From the NCBI RefSeq assembly GCF_003461245.1, contig NZ_QTWS01000014.1, positions 1 through 64,000 on the forward strand: a stretch of DNA of 64,000 nucleotides. Direction: 5' to 3'. Below the pieces are notes generated by a model. It was given only the letters and a program-made list of their open reading frames with translations. It searched no databases and was not told where the DNA came from. Origin of the DNA: Blautia sp. AF19-10LB. GTDB taxonomy: Bacteria > Bacillota > Clostridia > Lachnospirales > Lachnospiraceae. Below, one piece after another: positions 23,655-34,464 of this stretch (position 1 is its first letter; each line of letters starts with the position of its first letter). The position numbers were made by a program, and so were the translations under genes.

Positions 23655-23676
23655 TAAAAACCTCCTGTGTCATCTG

Positions 23677-24432
23677 TCATTTTGTAAGAGTCAGAATTTC
23701 CGGTTCTCCATCCGTGATCAGAATCGTATTTTCGTAATGTGCAGAAAGAGATCCGTCCATAGTTACAACTGTCCACTCATCATCCTCCCATGCAACATCT
23801 GCACGGCCAAGGTTGATCATCGGTTCAATCGCAAGTGTCATACCCGGCATCAGTTTGATGCCTCTGCGCTTCTGCGGGAAATTCGGGATCTGCGGATCCT
23901 CATGAAGATGAGTTCCGATTCCGTGTCCTACGAGGTCACGAACGATACCGTAATTGAATTTCGCTGCATAAGCACCGATTGCTTTGGAAATATCATTCAG
24001 ATGATTTCCTGCTTTTGCAAATTTAATTCCTTCAAAGAAGCTCTGCTTTGTTACTTCCATAAGCTGTCTTGCTTCCGGTGAAACTTCACCTACCGCATAA
24101 GTACGTGCGGCATCTGAATGATAACCTTTGTAGATCAGTCCGGCATCGATCTTGACAAGATCGCCTTCCTGGATGATCTTATGTCTGGACGGAATCCCGT
24201 GTACTACTTCATCATTGAGGCTGATGCAGAATGATGCGGGAAAGCCCTCATAATTTAAAAAGTTTGGAGTGCAGCCCATAGAGCGGATCATATCCTCACC
24301 GATACGGTCCAGTTCTTTTGTGCTGATTCCCGGCCTGATATGAGAAGCCAGTTCATCATGAACCTTTTCCAGTAAATGACCGGCATGTCTCATAAGCTCG
24401 ATTTCATGTTCTGACTTAATAGAAACTGACAT
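23677..24432 (-). CDS. map: Methionine aminopeptidase, type I
   Basis: 251 residues, MSVSIKSEHEIELMRHAGHL. It removes the initiator Met from nascent proteins. The pita-bread fold metal ligands are visible in order: the two Asp of VKIDAGLIYKGYHSDAARTY, the His of GHGIGTHLHEDPQI, the Glu of TLAIEPMI and the C-terminal Glu of SAHYENTILI. It follows adk as in most Firmicutes; together with infA it forms the 3' end of the spc region. Confidence 0.97.
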   Translation of the reverse strand: MSVSIKSEHEIELMRHAGHLLEKVHDELASHIRPGISTKELDRIGEDMIRSMGCTPNFLNYEGFPASFCISLNDEVVHGIPSRHKIIQEGDLVKIDAGLIYKGYHSDAARTYAVGEVSPEARQLMEVTKQSFFEGIKFAKAGNHLNDISKAIGAYAAKFNYGIVRDLVGHGIGTHLHEDPQIPNFPQKRRGIKLMPGMTLAIEPMINLGRADVAWEDDEWTVVTMDGSLSAHYENTILITDGEPEILTLTK

Positions 24433-24436
24433 TTTC

Positions 24437-25081
24437 TTATTCTCCCAAGATCTCGACGATTGCCTGGAACACTTCGTCCAGGGAACGAGTTCCGTCTACT
24501 GTCTTTAATACGCCCTGCTCTGTATAGTAGTCAATCAATGGCTGTGTCTGTTCGTGGTAAACCTTCAGACGCTTGGAAACTGTTTCCGGTTTGTCATCGT
24601 CACGCAGTACCAGTGTCTCACCACAGGTATCGCATACATTCTCTGTCTTCGGTGCTGCATACACGATATGATAAGTAGCTCCGCATTTCAGGCAGGCTCT
24701 TCTGCCTGACATACGATTAACGATGTTTTCATCCGGAACATCAACATCGATTGCATAATCAATGCCGCTTCCGAGTTTCTTAAGAGCTTCTGTCAGGCAC
24801 TCTGCCTGAGGAATCGTTCTCGGGAAACCATCCAGTACATAACCATTTTTGGCATCATCCTGCTGGATTCTGTCTACTACGAGGTCGCAGGTTAATTCAT
24901 CTGGTACCAAAAGCCCCTGATCCATATATGTTTTTGCTTTTTTGCCTAATTCAGTACCATTCTTGATGTTTGCACGGAAAATATCTCCTGTGGAAATGTG
25001 CGGAATCCCGTATTTCGCTGCAATTTTCTTTGCCTGAGTTCCTTTTCCGGCACCTGGTGCACCCAACATAATAATTCGCAT
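24437..25081 (-). CDS. adk: Adenylate kinase (zinc-lid type)
   Basis: 214 residues from ATG 25081 ([20 protein letters not shown]). It catalyses ATP + AMP to 2 ADP. The P-loop is GAPGAGKGT. The AMP-binding region has [10 protein letters not shown] and [12 protein letters not shown]. The long lid (about 125-160) carries four Cys (CLKCG and CDTCG), the Zn-binding form common in Gram-positives. It is placed between secY and map as usual. A 51-residue extension to 25234 is possible in frame but lies in the spacer and lacks homology to adenylate kinases. Confidence 0.97.
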   Translation of the reverse strand: MRIIMLGAPGAGKGTQAKKIAAKYGIPHISTGDIFRANIKNGTELGKKAKTYMDQGLLVPDELTCDLVVDRIQQDDAKNGYVLDGFPRTIPQAECLTEALKKLGSGIDYAIDVDVPDENIVNRMSGRRACLKCGATYHIVYAAPKTENVCDTCGETLVLRDDDKPETVSKRLKVYHEQTQPLIDYYTEQGVLKTVDGTRSLDEVFQAIVEILGE

Positions 25082-25236
25082 AACAAATACCCTCCTTTTC
25101 TTTATGAAGCATATAGGGTCAGTCACCCTTTCGGTGCTGCCCGGACAGGAAAAACAAATGCCACTGTTACCGTAACAAATAAATTTCGCCTGTACCAAAT
25201 CAAGGCTGTGACGCTTACGCACCACAACCTTCATTT

Positions 25237-26553
25237 TTAGTTGTTCAGGAAGCCTTTGTAATTGCGGACAAGTAACTGGGACTCAATCTGTTTCACAGTC
25301 TCAAGTACAACACCAACCACGATGATGATAGATGTTCCACCGAAGGAAACGTTTGCCCCGAAGACTCCGTTGAAGAAGAACGGAATAACTGCCACAATGA
25401 TCAGACCTACCGCACCTATAAATATAATATAATTTAGCATTTTAGTCAAATAATCTGATGTAGGTTTTCCTGGACGGATGCCCGGGATAAATCCCCCCTG
25501 CTTTTTGATATTATCTGCAACTTCCAGTGGATTGAATGTAATGGAAGTGTAGAAATATGCAAAGAATACGCAGAGTACTACGTATACCAGCAGACCCCAG
25601 GTATATTTGATCTGGGATGGATTACACCAGTTACTTGAGGAAAGTCCTCTCAGAATCTCACTTCCAATGCCAGTTCCGTTTGTTTTACCGGCAAACTGCG
25701 CGATAACGCCCGGGAAGGACATAATGGAAGAAGCAAAGATGATCGGGATAACGCCGGCAGTGTTGACTTTCAGCGGAATATTGGTGGACTGACCACCCAT
25801 CATTTTTCTTCCTACCATCTTTCTGGAATACTGAACAGGAATTCTTCTCTCTGCTCCATTAAGAATAAGGACAAATACTACTACAACAAGGATAATTGCG
25901 AAGATGATAACACCTGCAAGTGTTCCTTTTGCAATTGTTTTCCCCTTAATAAAATTCTCATAAAGAGTTGTCATATCACTCGGGATACGGGAAATGATGT
26001 TTACCGCAAGTACGATAGAAATACCATTTCCAACACCTTTTTCAGTGATACGTTCGCCGATCCACATTAACATTGCAGATCCTGCTGTCAGACTGGCGAT
26101 CACGACGATTGCCTTAAGAATGTTCATATCCTGTACGATATTTCCGCGGGCAAATCCGATTGTCATTGCAATAGACTCAAACAGTGCGAGTCCAATTGTG
26201 ACATAACGGGTAATCGCTGTCATCTTTTTTCTTCCCTCTTCACCATCTCTGTGCATTTCCTCCAGAGCAGGAATTGCAATTGTAAGAAGCTGAATGATAA
26301 TGGAAGAAGTAATGTACGGTGTAATGTTCAATGCGAATACGGACATGCTCTCAAAAGAGCCACCGGTGAATGCATCAAAGAAATTGAATGCATCACCGGT
26401 ATTACTCCGAAACCACTGTTTGAATACATCACTGTCCACACCCGGAATCGGGAGCTGTGAACCGATACGGATGACTAAAATCATCCATAAGACGTAGAGA
26501 AGTTTTCTCCGCATCTCTTTTACTCTAAAAACACTTTTAAGAGTTTCAAACAT
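25237..26553 (-). CDS. secY: Protein translocase channel SecY
   Basis: 438 residues with ten membrane segments. SecY with SecE and SecG forms the protein export channel. Recognisable parts: [40 protein letters not shown] in TM2, [32 protein letters not shown], and the cytosolic loop [15 protein letters not shown] that contacts SecA and ribosome. The start codon overlaps the rplO stop by one base, so translation is coupled to the ribosomal genes. Confidence 0.98.
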   Translation of the reverse strand: MFETLKSVFRVKEMRRKLLYVLWMILVIRIGSQLPIPGVDSDVFKQWFRSNTGDAFNFFDAFTGGSFESMSVFALNITPYITSSIIIQLLTIAIPALEEMHRDGEEGRKKMTAITRYVTIGLALFESIAMTIGFARGNIVQDMNILKAIVVIASLTAGSAMLMWIGERITEKGVGNGISIVLAVNIISRIPSDMTTLYENFIKGKTIAKGTLAGVIIFAIILVVVVFVLILNGAERRIPVQYSRKMVGRKMMGGQSTNIPLKVNTAGVIPIIFASSIMSFPGVIAQFAGKTNGTGIGSEILRGLSSSNWCNPSQIKYTWGLLVYVVLCVFFAYFYTSITFNPLEVADNIKKQGGFIPGIRPGKPTSDYLTKMLNYIIFIGAVGLIIVAVIPFFFNGVFGANVSFGGTSIIIVVGVVLETVKQIESQLLVRNYKGFLNN

Positions 26554-26993
26554 TAAATCACCTCTACTGTACCACCTGCAGCTTCGATTTTTGCTTTTGC
26601 GGTCTCGCTGACTGCATTAACTTTAACTGTAAGTTTTTTAGTCAGTTCACCGTTTCCAAGAATCTTAACTCCGTCTCCTGCTTTGGAGATTGCGCTGGTA
26701 GCAAGTAAAGATTCAACTGTAACTTCTGCTCCGTCCTCAAAACAATTCAGAACGTCAACATTGATTGCGATGATCTCTTTAGAATTTCTGTTCTTGAAGC
26801 CCCTCTTAGGAAGACGTCTGTATAAAGGCATCTGTCCACCTTCAAATCCCGGTTTCTTGTGTCCGGAACGAGCTAACTGTCCTTTATGTCCTTTTCCGGC
26901 TGTTTTACCGTTTCCAGAACCATGTCCACGGCCTCTTCTGAAGTTATCGCTGTGTTTAGAACCATCTGCTGGTCTTAAGTTTGATAATTCCAT
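26553..26993 (-). CDS. rplO: Ribosomal protein L15
   Basis: 146 residues from ATG 26993 ([20 protein letters not shown]), with GGAGG 8 nt upstream. A GTG 9 nt earlier overlaps the ribosome site and is less likely. L15 has a long basic N-terminal extension in the 50S core ([20 protein letters not shown]) and a globular C-terminal part (about 70-146). It is among the later assembly proteins of the 50S. Confidence 0.97.
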   Translation of the reverse strand: MELSNLRPADGSKHSDNFRRGRGHGSGNGKTAGKGHKGQLARSGHKKPGFEGGQMPLYRRLPKRGFKNRNSKEIIAINVDVLNCFEDGAEVTVESLLATSAISKAGDGVKILGNGELTKKLTVKVNAVSETAKAKIEAAGGTVEVI

Positions 26994-27037
26994 CTTTGGC
27001 ACCTCCTTTTATTTTTTGAAAATACTCTCTGGATATC

Positions 27038-27220
27038 TTATGCTTCTTCTACCTTTACAAGATGCTGAACCTGCTGGATCATTCCTCTGGTTGCTGCATT
27101 GTCAGGCATTTCAACTGTTTTGTGCATTTTTGTAAGTCCCATAGCAACTACAGTCTTTTTGTGTTTCGGAACTGCACCGATTGGAGACTTAACAAGTGTA
27201 ACCTTTAATGTGTTTGCCAT
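27038..27220 (-). CDS. rpmD: Ribosomal protein L30
   Basis: 60 residues, MANTLKVTLVKSPIGAVPKH. Small ferredoxin-like 50S protein present only in some bacteria. The signature SPIGAVPKHKKTVVAMGLTK and MIQQVQHLVKVEE at the end are intact. Located between rpsE and rplO as expected. Confidence 0.97.
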   Translation of the reverse strand: MANTLKVTLVKSPIGAVPKHKKTVVAMGLTKMHKTVEMPDNAATRGMIQQVQHLVKVEEA

Positions 27221-27233
27221 TATTTTGTCCTCC

Positions 27234-27743
27234 TTATGCCAGAATCTCTTCTACAGATTTTCCGCGAAGTTTTGCAACTTCTTCCGGAGTTTTCAGTTTG
27301 CTTAATCCATCGATTGTAGCCAGAACTACGTTCTGTTTATTTCTGGATCCCATACATTTTGTACGGATGTTTTTGATTCCTGCAAGCTCGATGACTGCAC
27401 GGGCTGGACCACCAGCGATAACTCCAGTACCTTCCGGAGCACGTTTCAGAAGCATCTCAGCACTTCCGAATTTACCTACATAGTCATGAGTGATGGAATT
27501 GTTCTCATCTCTTGCAACTGTAACCAGTTTTTTCATGGCATCTTCTTTTCCTTTGCGGATAGCTTCCGGAATTTCAGCTGCCTTTCCTAAACCTGCACCA
27601 ACATGTCCGTTGCCGTCACCTACTACAACTAAAGCTGTGAAACGGAAGTTACGGCCACCTTTAACAACCTTGGTAACACGTTTGATTGACACTACTTTAT
27701 CTTCTAATTCTAACTGACTAGCATCAATAAGATTATGTTTCAT
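27234..27743 (-). CDS. rpsE: Ribosomal protein S5
   Basis: 169 residues, [21 protein letters not shown]5 helps shape the mRNA entry pore and translational accuracy and is a site of spectinomycin-resistance changes in other bacteria. The dsRBD-like N-terminal domain ([20 protein letters not shown]) and the second domain ([20 protein letters not shown]) are intact; the spectinomycin loop near KVVKGGR looks wild type. Confidence 0.98.
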   Translation of the reverse strand: MKHNLIDASQLELEDKVVSIKRVTKVVKGGRNFRFTALVVVGDGNGHVGAGLGKAAEIPEAIRKGKEDAMKKLVTVARDENNSITHDYVGKFGSAEMLLKRAPEGTGVIAGGPARAVIELAGIKNIRTKCMGSRNKQNVVLATIDGLSKLKTPEEVAKLRGKSVEEILA

Positions 27744-27761
27744 GTGTCTTGTTCCTCCCTT

Positions 27762-28130
27762 TTAGAATTTCAGCCCAGCTTCTCTTGCTGCGTCTGCCAG
27801 TGCCTTTACTTTACCGTGATAGATATAGCCTCCTCTGTCGAAGACAACGCTCTCGATACCTGCTTCAACTGCTTTCTTTCCGATTACAGTTCCAAGGTAT
27901 GCTGCAGCTTTTACATCATCAGTATTTTCCAGTTCAGCTTTTACATCTTTCTGAAGAGTAGAAGCAGATACTAAAGTTTTTCCTACAGTGTCATCAATGA
28001 TCTGTGCATACATATGCTTGTTGGAACGGAATACTGCCAGTCTAGGAGTAGTAGCTGTTCCATTGAGATGATGACGGATTCTTCTATGTTTTTTTTCGCG
28101 AATTTCCGCTCTGGATGCTTTATTAATCAT
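27762..28130 (-). CDS. rplR: Ribosomal protein L18
   Basis: 122 residues, [21 protein letters not shown]18 binds 5S rRNA together with L5 and L25-type proteins in the central protuberance. [20 protein letters not shown] and [20 protein letters not shown] are family signatures. Standard position between rplF and rpsE. Confidence 0.98.
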   Translation of the reverse strand: MINKASRAEIREKKHRRIRHHLNGTATTPRLAVFRSNKHMYAQIIDDTVGKTLVSASTLQKDVKAELENTDDVKAAAYLGTVIGKKAVEAGIESVVFDRGGYIYHGKVKALADAAREAGLKF

Positions 28131-28147
28131 ATTCTCACTCTCCTTAT

Positions 28148-28687
28148 TTATTTCTTACCAGTCTTACCGACTTTACGTCTGATAACTTCATCAGCATACT
28201 TGATACCTTTGCCCTTATATGGCTCCGGTCTTCTCTTATCTCTGATCTCTGCTGCGTACTGGCCAACTTTTTCTTTGCTGATACCGGAAACGATGATCTT
28301 GTTTCCATCAACTTTGGATTCCAGACCTTCTGGATCTTCCATCTCTACCGGGTGAGAATATCCCAGAGAAAGAACAAGTTTCTTGCCCTGTTTCTGTGCT
28401 CTATAACCTACACCGTTGACTTCAAGCTCTTTTGTGTAGCCTTCGCTTACACCAACAACCATGTTGTGAATAAGGCTTCTTGTCAGACCGTGTAATGCTT
28501 TCATTTTCTTAAGATCGTTCGGTCTTGTAACTACTACATGACCATCTTCTACTTTGATTTCCATTTCGGTTGGAAGTGCTCTTTCGAGTGTTCCTTTAGG
28601 ACCTTTAACGGTTACTACGTTACCTGCAGCTACGCTTACTTCAACGCCTGCCGGAATAGCTACCGGAAGTCTTCCGATTCGTGACAT
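28148..28687 (-). CDS. rplF: Ribosomal protein L6
   Basis: 179 residues from ATG 28687 ([20 protein letters not shown]). L6 has two similar beta-barrel domains and lies near the sarcin-ricin loop, where elongation factors bind. The C-terminal signature [20 protein letters not shown] is complete. The 15-residue upstream extension in the same frame (to 28732) is not supported. Confidence 0.98.
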   Translation of the reverse strand: MSRIGRLPVAIPAGVEVSVAAGNVVTVKGPKGTLERALPTEMEIKVEDGHVVVTRPNDLKKMKALHGLTRSLIHNMVVGVSEGYTKELEVNGVGYRAQKQGKKLVLSLGYSHPVEMEDPEGLESKVDGNKIIVSGISKEKVGQYAAEIRDKRRPEPYKGKGIKYADEVIRRKVGKTGKK

Positions 28688-28828
28688 AATATTGTCCTCC
28701 TTACTTAAATTGTCGGAGAGAAAAGTTTTCATTTCTCTCTGTTTTCAGTTTGTATCTATCCTTAAATTCGCCCGTGCGCTTACGCGCTGGGCTCATTAAG
28801 TTTCGTAGGTCAAATGCTTTCGGTCTGA

Positions 28829-29230
28829 TTACCAAACGAAAGCAAGAACTTCTCCACCAACCTGAAGTTTACGAGCTTCTTTGTCAGTGATTACACCTTT
28901 GTTTGTGGAAAGGATTGCGATTCCAAGTCCGCCAAGTACTCTCGGGAGCTCATCTTTACCAGCGTAGATACGAAGACCTGGTTTGGAGATTCTCTTAAGT
29001 CCTGTGATGATCTTGTCATTCTTTGTCTCACCGTATTTCAGTGTGATATGGATGGTTTTGAATACGCCATCTTCGATCAGATCGTATTTTGCAATGTATC
29101 CTTCATCTACAAGGATGTTTGCGATTGCGATTTTCATTTTGGATGCCGGAACATCTACTGTATCATGTTTTGCAGTGTTAGCGTTACGGATTCTTGTAAG
29201 CATATCTGCGATTGGATCACTCATTGTCAT
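28829..29230 (-). CDS. rpsH: Ribosomal protein S8
   Basis: 133 residues. The start MTMSDP (ATG 29230) has GGAGG 8 nt upstream; the ATG two codons later is the alternative. S8 binds 16S helix 21 and in other bacteria represses the spc operon. Signatures [20 protein letters not shown] and [20 protein letters not shown] are intact. The 195-nt gap upstream of this gene contains a strong nested hairpin. Confidence 0.97.
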   Translation of the reverse strand: MTMSDPIADMLTRIRNANTAKHDTVDVPASKMKIAIANILVDEGYIAKYDLIEDGVFKTIHITLKYGETKNDKIITGLKRISKPGLRIYAGKDELPRVLGGLGIAILSTNKGVITDKEARKLQVGGEVLAFVW

Positions 29231-29308
29231 GTTAGTTTCCTCCTATTATTCTCTTCTCAGACTTTACATGATTAATATAATAACTTTAGTTTTAACAAAT
29301 TTGCACCA

Positions 29309-29365
29309 CTTCCCTCAACTAAACTCAACCTTCGTTTACACTCGGTTTCGTTAAGGTTCGGGAAG
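29309..29365 (-). promoter_or_regulatory. Nested hairpin in the rpsZ-rpsH spacer
   Basis: CTTCCC/GGGAAG (29309-29314 with 29360-29365) encloses AACCTT/AAGGTT (29327-29332 with 29353-29358). The spacer (29231-29424) is long for this operon. A site for S8 feedback is possible by analogy only. Confidence 0.45.
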
Positions 29366-29424
29366 GACCTCGCACTAAATTCATGCTGCGCCTAATGGCT
29401 TGCATTCATTAAGTTGCTTTCGGC

Positions 29425-29610
29425 CTACCAAGAAGCTTTTTTAACACCCGGGATCTGACCTTTGTATGCCAGTTCACGGAAGCAGATACGGCAGATACCG
29501 TATTTTCTCAGGTATGCGTGTGGACGTCCACAGATTCTGCAGCGGCTGTATTCTCTTGTGGAGAATTTCTGTTTGCGCTGCTGTTTGATTTTCATTGCTG
29601 TTTTAGCCAT
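29425..29610 (-). CDS. rpsZ: Ribosomal protein S14, zinc type
   Basis: 61 residues, [20 protein letters not shown]. The two CxxC motifs (CRICG and CRICF, 12 residues between) mark the Zn-binding short form of S14 in the 30S head. The C-terminal [11 protein letters not shown] is typical. There is no Zn-free paralogue in this window. Confidence 0.97.
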   Translation of the reverse strand: MAKTAMKIKQQRKQKFSTREYSRCRICGRPHAYLRKYGICRICFRELAYKGQIPGVKKASW

Positions 29611-29624
29611 TAGAATTCTCCTCC

Positions 29625-30164
29625 TTATTTAGCAAAAGGCATATTGAACTGAGTTAACAGCTCACGAGCCTCTTCGTCTGTCTTAGCAGTTGTAACGAAG
29701 ATGATGTCCATACCTCTTACTTTGTCTACCTTATCGTACTCAACTTCTGGGAAGATAAGCTGTTCTTTGATTCCCAGTGCGTAGTTTCCTCTTCCATCGA
29801 AAGCGTTCGGGTTAACACCACGGAAGTCACGTACACGAGGAAGAGCAAGGTTGATAAGACGATCAGCGAATTCATACATCTTCTCGCCTCTTAAGGTAAC
29901 CTTACAACCGATCGGCATACCCTCTCTGATTTTGAAGTTAGCTACTGATTTTTTAGCTTTTGTAGCGATTGCTTTCTGACCTGTGATCAGTTCCATATCA
30001 GCGATTGCTGCATCAAGAAGCTTAGCGTTTTCTTTAGCTTCACCAACACCCATGTTGATAACGATCTTATCGAGTTTTGGCACTTCCATAACGTTTTTAT
30101 ATTCAAATTTTTTGGTCATGGCATCCATGATCTCATTTTTGTAAAGTTCTTTTAATCTACTCAC
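29625..30164 (-). CDS. rplE: Ribosomal protein L5
   Basis: 179 residues, [21 protein letters not shown]5 binds 5S rRNA and contacts the P-site tRNA and S13 through bridge B1b. Signatures [20 protein letters not shown] and [20 protein letters not shown] are intact, as is the end [11 protein letters not shown]. Gene order rplX-rplE-rpsZ is standard. Confidence 0.98.
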   Translation of the reverse strand: MSRLKELYKNEIMDAMTKKFEYKNVMEVPKLDKIVINMGVGEAKENAKLLDAAIADMELITGQKAIATKAKKSVANFKIREGMPIGCKVTLRGEKMYEFADRLINLALPRVRDFRGVNPNAFDGRGNYALGIKEQLIFPEVEYDKVDKVRGMDIIFVTTAKTDEEARELLTQFNMPFAK

Positions 30165-30185
30165 TTGTCATGCCTCCTCTCTTAA

Positions 30186-30497
30186 TTAATCGATTACTTT
30201 ACCTGTTGCTTTAGCAACACGTACTTTTTTGTCTCCATCCATCTGGAATCCAACTCTTGTTGCTTTTCCGTCTATAACGAGCATTACGTTGGAAACGTGA
30301 AGAGCAGCTTCTTTTGTTGTGATTCCGCCAGCCTGGTTTGCTGCTGATGGTTTGTTGTGCTTTGTAACCATGTTGATACCTTCAACGATTACGGTGTTGT
30401 CTTTTACGTTAACGGCAAGAACTTTGCCTTCTTTGCCTTTATCTTTACCAGCGATTACTTTAACAGTGTCGCCTTTTTTAATTTTCATAGCTGACAT
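30186..30497 (-). CDS. rplX: Ribosomal protein L24
   Basis: 103 residues; ATG 30497 ([20 protein letters not shown]) with GGAGGG upstream; MKIKKGD three codons later is the alternative start. L24 is an assembly initiator of the 50S near the exit tunnel. The KOW motif is [17 protein letters not shown]. Confidence 0.97.
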   Translation of the reverse strand: MSAMKIKKGDTVKVIAGKDKGKEGKVLAVNVKDNTVIVEGINMVTKHNKPSAANQAGGITTKEAALHVSNVMLVIDGKATRVGFQMDGDKKVRVAKATGKVID

Positions 30498-30508
30498 TAG
30501 GCACCCTC

Positions 30509-30877
30509 CTATAATACTTCCGGAGCTAAGGAAACGATCTTCATGAATTTCTTCTCACGAAGCTCTCTGGCAACTGGTCCAAAGATACGTGTTCCTTTCG
30601 GAGTTAAATCGTCTTTAATGATTACGGCTGCGTTTTCATCGAAACGGATGTAAGATCCGTCTTTACGACGAGCGCCTTTTTTGGTACGAACAACAACAGC
30701 TTTAACTACGTCACCTTTTTTAACAACGCCGCCTGGTGTTGCATCTTTAACAGTAGCAACGATAGTATCACCGATGTTTGCATATCTTCTTGTAGAGCCA
30801 CCCATAACACGGATACAAAGGATTTCTTTTGCACCAGTGTTGTCGGCAACTTTCAGTCTAGTTTCCTGCTGAATCAT
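30509..30877 (-). CDS. rplN: Ribosomal protein L14
   Basis: 122 residues, [21 protein letters not shown]14 forms intersubunit bridges with 16S helix 14 and is the binding site of the silencing factor RsfS. Signatures [20 protein letters not shown] and [20 protein letters not shown] are intact. Normal length. Confidence 0.98.
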   Translation of the reverse strand: MIQQETRLKVADNTGAKEILCIRVMGGSTRRYANIGDTIVATVKDATPGGVVKKGDVVKAVVVRTKKGARRKDGSYIRFDENAAVIIKDDLTPKGTRIFGPVARELREKKFMKIVSLAPEVL

Positions 30878-30890
30878 ACTGGTTTCCTCC

Positions 30891-31145
30891 TTATTTCACT
30901 TTCTCTACGATCTCAACCAGTCTCCATCTTTTGTCTTTGGACAGCGGTCTGGTTTCCATTACTTTAACGGTATCACCGATATTGCACTCATTGTTCTCAT
31001 CATGAGCTTTGAGCTTATATGTTCTCTTTACGATTTTTTTGTAAAGAGGATGTTTTACATGGTCTTCGATAGCAACAACAATGGTCTTGTCCATCTTATT
31101 GCTGACAACCTTACCCACACGGGTCTTTCTCAGATTTCTTTCCAC
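30891..31145 (-). CDS. rpsQ: Ribosomal protein S17
   Basis: 84 residues, [21 protein letters not shown]17 is an OB-fold primary binder of the 16S 5' domain. [20 protein letters not shown] and [20 protein letters not shown] are diagnostic. Confidence 0.98.
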   Translation of the reverse strand: MERNLRKTRVGKVVSNKMDKTIVVAIEDHVKHPLYKKIVKRTYKLKAHDENNECNIGDTVKVMETRPLSKDKRWRLVEIVEKVK

Positions 31146-31167
31146 GATTATTTCCTCCTACTATTCA

Positions 31168-31377
31168 CTATTTAGCAGCGTTTGCCTGCTCAGTGATTAC
31201 TGTCTGGATTCTGGCAATATTTTTGCGAACCTCTTTGATTCTGCTTGTATTGTCTAACTGATTGGTTGCATTCTGAAATCTCAGATTGAAAAGTTCTTTC
31301 TTAGCAGCTACTAATTCTTCATTTAATTCTGCAGCTGATTTTGCCTTTAAATCTTCTACGAATTTATTAATTTTCAC
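31168..31377 (-). CDS. rpmC: Ribosomal protein L29
   Basis: 69 residues from the GTG at 31377 ([20 protein letters not shown]). An in-frame GTG at 31386 is 3 codons earlier; the later one fits family alignments and the GGCGGTGAT site. L29 is a small coiled protein next to L23 at the tunnel exit, part of the SRP and trigger-factor docking area. It overlaps the rplP stop, indicating coupling. Confidence 0.93.
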   Translation of the reverse strand: MKINKFVEDLKAKSAAELNEELVAAKKELFNLRFQNATNQLDNTSRIKEVRKNIARIQTVITEQANAAK

Positions 31378-31804
31378 TGTTATCACCGCCTTCTAAGTCT
31401 GCACGAGAAACGATTTTACATTTACATGGTAACTTGTGCATTGCAAGACGTAATGCTTCACGAGCGATCTCTTCAGAAACGCCTGCGATTTCGAACATTA
31501 CACGTCCTGGCTTAACAACTGCTACCCAGTATTCAAGGGTACCTTTTCCGGAACCCATACGTGTTTCTGCTGGTTTCGCTGTTACTGGTTTATCCGGGAA
31601 AATCTTAATCCAAACCTGACCACCACGTTTGATGTAACGTGTCATGGCAACACGGGCTGCTTCGATCTGGTTAGATCTGATCCAGCAAGGTTCGGTAGCA
31701 ACAAGTCCGAATTCACCATAGTTGATCTTATTACCTCTAAGGGCTTTACCTCTCATGGAGCCACGGAACTGTTTACGACGTTTTACTCTTTTTGGCATTA
31801 ACAT
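31367..31804 (-). CDS. rplP: Ribosomal protein L16
   Basis: 145 residues, [20 protein letters not shown]; the ribosome site GGGAG is 9 nt before the first ATG, with an alternative ATG two codons on. L16 is needed for peptidyl transfer and tRNA accommodation, close to the A site. The signature [20 protein letters not shown] and [20 protein letters not shown] are intact. The start shares a base with the rpsC stop. Confidence 0.97.
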   Translation of the reverse strand: MLMPKRVKRRKQFRGSMRGKALRGNKINYGEFGLVATEPCWIRSNQIEAARVAMTRYIKRGGQVWIKIFPDKPVTAKPAETRMGSGKGTLEYWVAVVKPGRVMFEIAGVSEEIAREALRLAMHKLPCKCKIVSRADLEGGDNSEN

Positions 31805-32460
31805 TATTTATCGCTCCCTTCCTTATTTCCTTTAGTAGGAAGTACTTCACCGTTGTATACCCAAGCTTTTACACCAACTTTTCCGTAAGTTGTGTCAGCT
31901 TCTGCAAATCCATAATCAATGTCAGCACGAAGTGTCTGAAGCGGGATTGTTCCCTCGCTGTAGAACTCTGTACGAGCCATATCAGCTCCACCAAGACGTC
32001 CGGATACGGATGTTTTGATTCCCTTTGCTCCTGCTTTCATTGTTCTCTGCATTGTAGACTTCATAGCACGTCTGAAGGAGATACGGTTCTCAAGCTGAAG
32101 TGCAATGTTCTCAGCAACAAGCTGTGCATCTCTGTCAGGTCTCTTAACTTCTTTGATGTCTACGATGAGTTTCTTATCTGTGTATTTCTGTAATTCAGCT
32201 TTAACTTTTTCGATCTCAGATCCGCCCTTACCGATTACGATACCCGGTTTAGCAGTGTAGATGATGATCTTAACTCTGTCAGATGCTCTCTCGATCTCAA
32301 TCTTGGAAACACCTGCACTGTAAAGTTTTTTCTTTAAAAATGTTCTGATATTATAGTCTTCAACCAGGTAATCTGCAAAATCTGCTTCTGCATACCATCT
32401 GGAATCCCAATCCTTGATAACACCGACTCTAAGGCCATGTGGGTTAACTTTCTGTCCCAT
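31804..32460 (-). CDS. rpsC: Ribosomal protein S3
   Basis: 218 residues, [21 protein letters not shown]3 with S4 and S5 surrounds the mRNA entry and unwinds mRNA structure. The type 2 KH domain (about 40-110) has the GxxG loop in [20 protein letters not shown]. The C-terminal domain has [20 protein letters not shown]. Normal length for Firmicutes. Confidence 0.98.
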   Translation of the reverse strand: MGQKVNPHGLRVGVIKDWDSRWYAEADFADYLVEDYNIRTFLKKKLYSAGVSKIEIERASDRVKIIIYTAKPGIVIGKGGSEIEKVKAELQKYTDKKLIVDIKEVKRPDRDAQLVAENIALQLENRISFRRAMKSTMQRTMKAGAKGIKTSVSGRLGGADMARTEFYSEGTIPLQTLRADIDYGFAEADTTYGKVGVKAWVYNGEVLPTKGNKEGSDK

Positions 32461-32471
32461 GCTTTTCCTCC

Positions 32472-32861
32472 TTATCTTTCATCCAGCACGATGGTGATAT
32501 GGCTTGTTCTCTTTTCGATTCTGTAAGCTCTACCCTGTGCTCTTGGCTGAATACGTTTCATTGTAGGTCCTTTGTTTGCATAGCACGCTGCAACGTAGAG
32601 GTTATCTGCGCTCATTCCGTTATTGTTTTCTGCGTTTGCGACTGCTGACTCAAGCAGTTTCTTCAGAACGCTGGATGCGTATCTCGGATTATATGTGAGG
32701 ATACCAAGTGCTGTCTGCACGTCTTTACCACGGATTGCATCTAATACATAGCAGGCTTTCTGAACAGAAATTCTTGCATAAGATAATTTTGCAGACGGTC
32801 TTGTCTCTCTATTACTCTCATTTCTGGCTCTCTTAATCTGGCTTCTATGTCCCTTTGCCAT
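32472..32861 (-). CDS. rplV: Ribosomal protein L22
   Basis: 129 residues from ATG 32861 ([20 protein letters not shown]). L22 has a long beta-hairpin that lines the peptide exit tunnel; changes there affect macrolides in other bacteria. The hairpin region around [19 protein letters not shown] looks wild type. The 7-codon upstream extension is not supported by a ribosome site. Confidence 0.97.
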   Translation of the reverse strand: MAKGHRSQIKRARNESNRETRPSAKLSYARISVQKACYVLDAIRGKDVQTALGILTYNPRYASSVLKKLLESAVANAENNNGMSADNLYVAACYANKGPTMKRIQPRAQGRAYRIEKRTSHITIVLDER

Positions 32862-32957
32862 TTTAAAGTGCCTCCTTTCCAATTAATCGATATCTGGTAA
32901 CACCGCCTTGCTGCCCCCTTGCGGGACAACAGGCAGATTATTTATTTTAAATTAATT

Positions 32958-33239
32958 CTAGCGAACGCCGGATTTCTTTTCGTCTTTTCCGTGTCCTCTG
33001 TAAGTTCTTGTAGCTACAAACTCACCAAGTTTGTGTCCTACCATATCTTCTGTTACATATACCGGAACGTGTTTTCTTCCGTCATGTACTGCAATTGTGT
33101 GTCCTACGAAGGACGGGAAGATAGTGGAACGACGTGACCATGTTTTGATCACAGATTTATCATTTGCAGCATTCAGAGCGTCAACCTTTTTAAGCAGGCT
33201 TGCGTCTGCGAAAGGTCCTTTTTTCAATGAACGAGACAT
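32958..33239 (-). CDS. rpsS: Ribosomal protein S19
   Basis: 93 residues, [21 protein letters not shown]19 in the 30S head pairs with S13 and contacts the 50S A-site finger. [20 protein letters not shown] and [20 protein letters not shown] are diagnostic. Confidence 0.98.
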   Translation of the reverse strand: MSRSLKKGPFADASLLKKVDALNAANDKSVIKTWSRRSTIFPSFVGHTIAVHDGRKHVPVYVTEDMVGHKLGEFVATRTYRGHGKDEKKSGVR

Positions 33240-33254
33240 TCTGTACCCTCCTTA

Positions 33255-34100
33255 TTATTTTGATAAAGCTTTTCCATCGCGTCTTCTTACGATGAGCTTG
33301 TTGGACTGTTTGTTTTTCTTTCTGGTCTTCAGACCAAGAGCAGGTTTGCCCCATGGTGTGCACGGACCTGGACGACCGATTCCGGTCTTTCCTTCACCAC
33401 CACCATGCGGATGGTCATTCGGGTTCATTACGGAACCACGAACTGTAGGTCTGATTCCCATGTGACGTTTACGTCCAGCTTTACCAACATTGATAAGGTT
33501 GTGGTCGCCGTTACCAACAACTCCGATAGAAGCGCGGCATACAAGCGGAACCATTCTCATTTCACCTGACGGTAATCTTAATGTTGCGTATTTGCCTTCT
33601 TTAGCCATAAGCTGAGCACCGTTTCCAGCGGAACGAACCATCTGTCCGCCCTTTCCAGGATGAAGCTCAATGTTATGAACCATAGTACCAACCGGGATAA
33701 GCTCCAGTGGCAGGCAGTTTCCTACACGGATTTCTGCTTCCGGACCATTCATAACTTTCTGTCCGACTTTCAGTCCTTCCGGTGCAAGGATATATGCTTT
33801 CTCGCCATCAGCGTAGCTGATCAGAGCGATGTTAGCTGTTCTGTTTGGATCGTACTCAATTGTTTTAACTGTAGCAGCAATACCATCTTTTCTTCTCTTG
33901 AAGTCGATGATTCTGTATTTTCTTCTACTTCCGCCTCCGCGGTGTCTAACAGTGATTTTACCCTGGTTGTTACGACCAGCGTTTTTCTTCAGAGATACGA
34001 CTAAGGATTTCTCAGGGGTGCTTGCTGTAATCTCAGAGAAATCAGATCCAGTCATATGTCTTCTGGAAGGTGTATATGGGTTATAGGTTTTGATTCCCAT
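33255..34100 (-). CDS. rplB: Ribosomal protein L2
   Basis: 281 residues, [21 protein letters not shown]2 is one of the most conserved 50S proteins, next to the peptidyl transferase centre and required for subunit joining. The functional His lies in [14 protein letters not shown] near residue 225; [24 protein letters not shown] text is present as [20 protein letters not shown]. The C-terminal [16 protein letters not shown] is a basic tail. Normal length. Confidence 0.98.
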   Translation of the reverse strand: MGIKTYNPYTPSRRHMTGSDFSEITASTPEKSLVVSLKKNAGRNNQGKITVRHRGGGSRRKYRIIDFKRRKDGIAATVKTIEYDPNRTANIALISYADGEKAYILAPEGLKVGQKVMNGPEAEIRVGNCLPLELIPVGTMVHNIELHPGKGGQMVRSAGNGAQLMAKEGKYATLRLPSGEMRMVPLVCRASIGVVGNGDHNLINVGKAGRKRHMGIRPTVRGSVMNPNDHPHGGGEGKTGIGRPGPCTPWGKPALGLKTRKKNKQSNKLIVRRRDGKALSK

Positions 34101-34164
34101 GATGTTTCTCCTTTCGAATTTCTTATCGTGCTTTCGTGCACATAGTCATTTGAGAAAGCTGGGA

Positions 34165-34464
34165 TTAAAGTCCCTCGAAGATCTCGATATCTTTGCTTTC
34201 TTCTGTAAGAGCTACGATCGCTTTTTTGGTTTTAGCTGTTTTTCCAACAACTGCTCCACGGCGTTTTTTCTTACCATCCATGTTCATGGTATTTACGCTC
34301 TTAACTTTTGTTCCTTCGAACATTTTCTCAACAGCCTCTTTGATCTGAGACTTGTTTGCTTCCGGATGTACCAGGAATGTGTATTTCTTTTCTCCCATGG
34401 CGTTCATGGATTTTTCTGTGATAACCGGTTTCAGGATCACATCATAATACTTAATATCTGCCAT
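34165..34464 (-). CDS. rplW: Ribosomal protein L23
   Basis: 99 residues, [21 protein letters not shown]23 is at the tunnel exit and docks trigger factor and [23 protein letters not shown] and [17 protein letters not shown] are typical. The start shares one base with the rplD stop (TAATG). Confidence 0.98.
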   Translation of the reverse strand: MADIKYYDVILKPVITEKSMNAMGEKKYTFLVHPEANKSQIKEAVEKMFEGTKVKSVNTMNMDGKKKRRGAVVGKTAKTKKAIVALTEESKDIEIFEGL

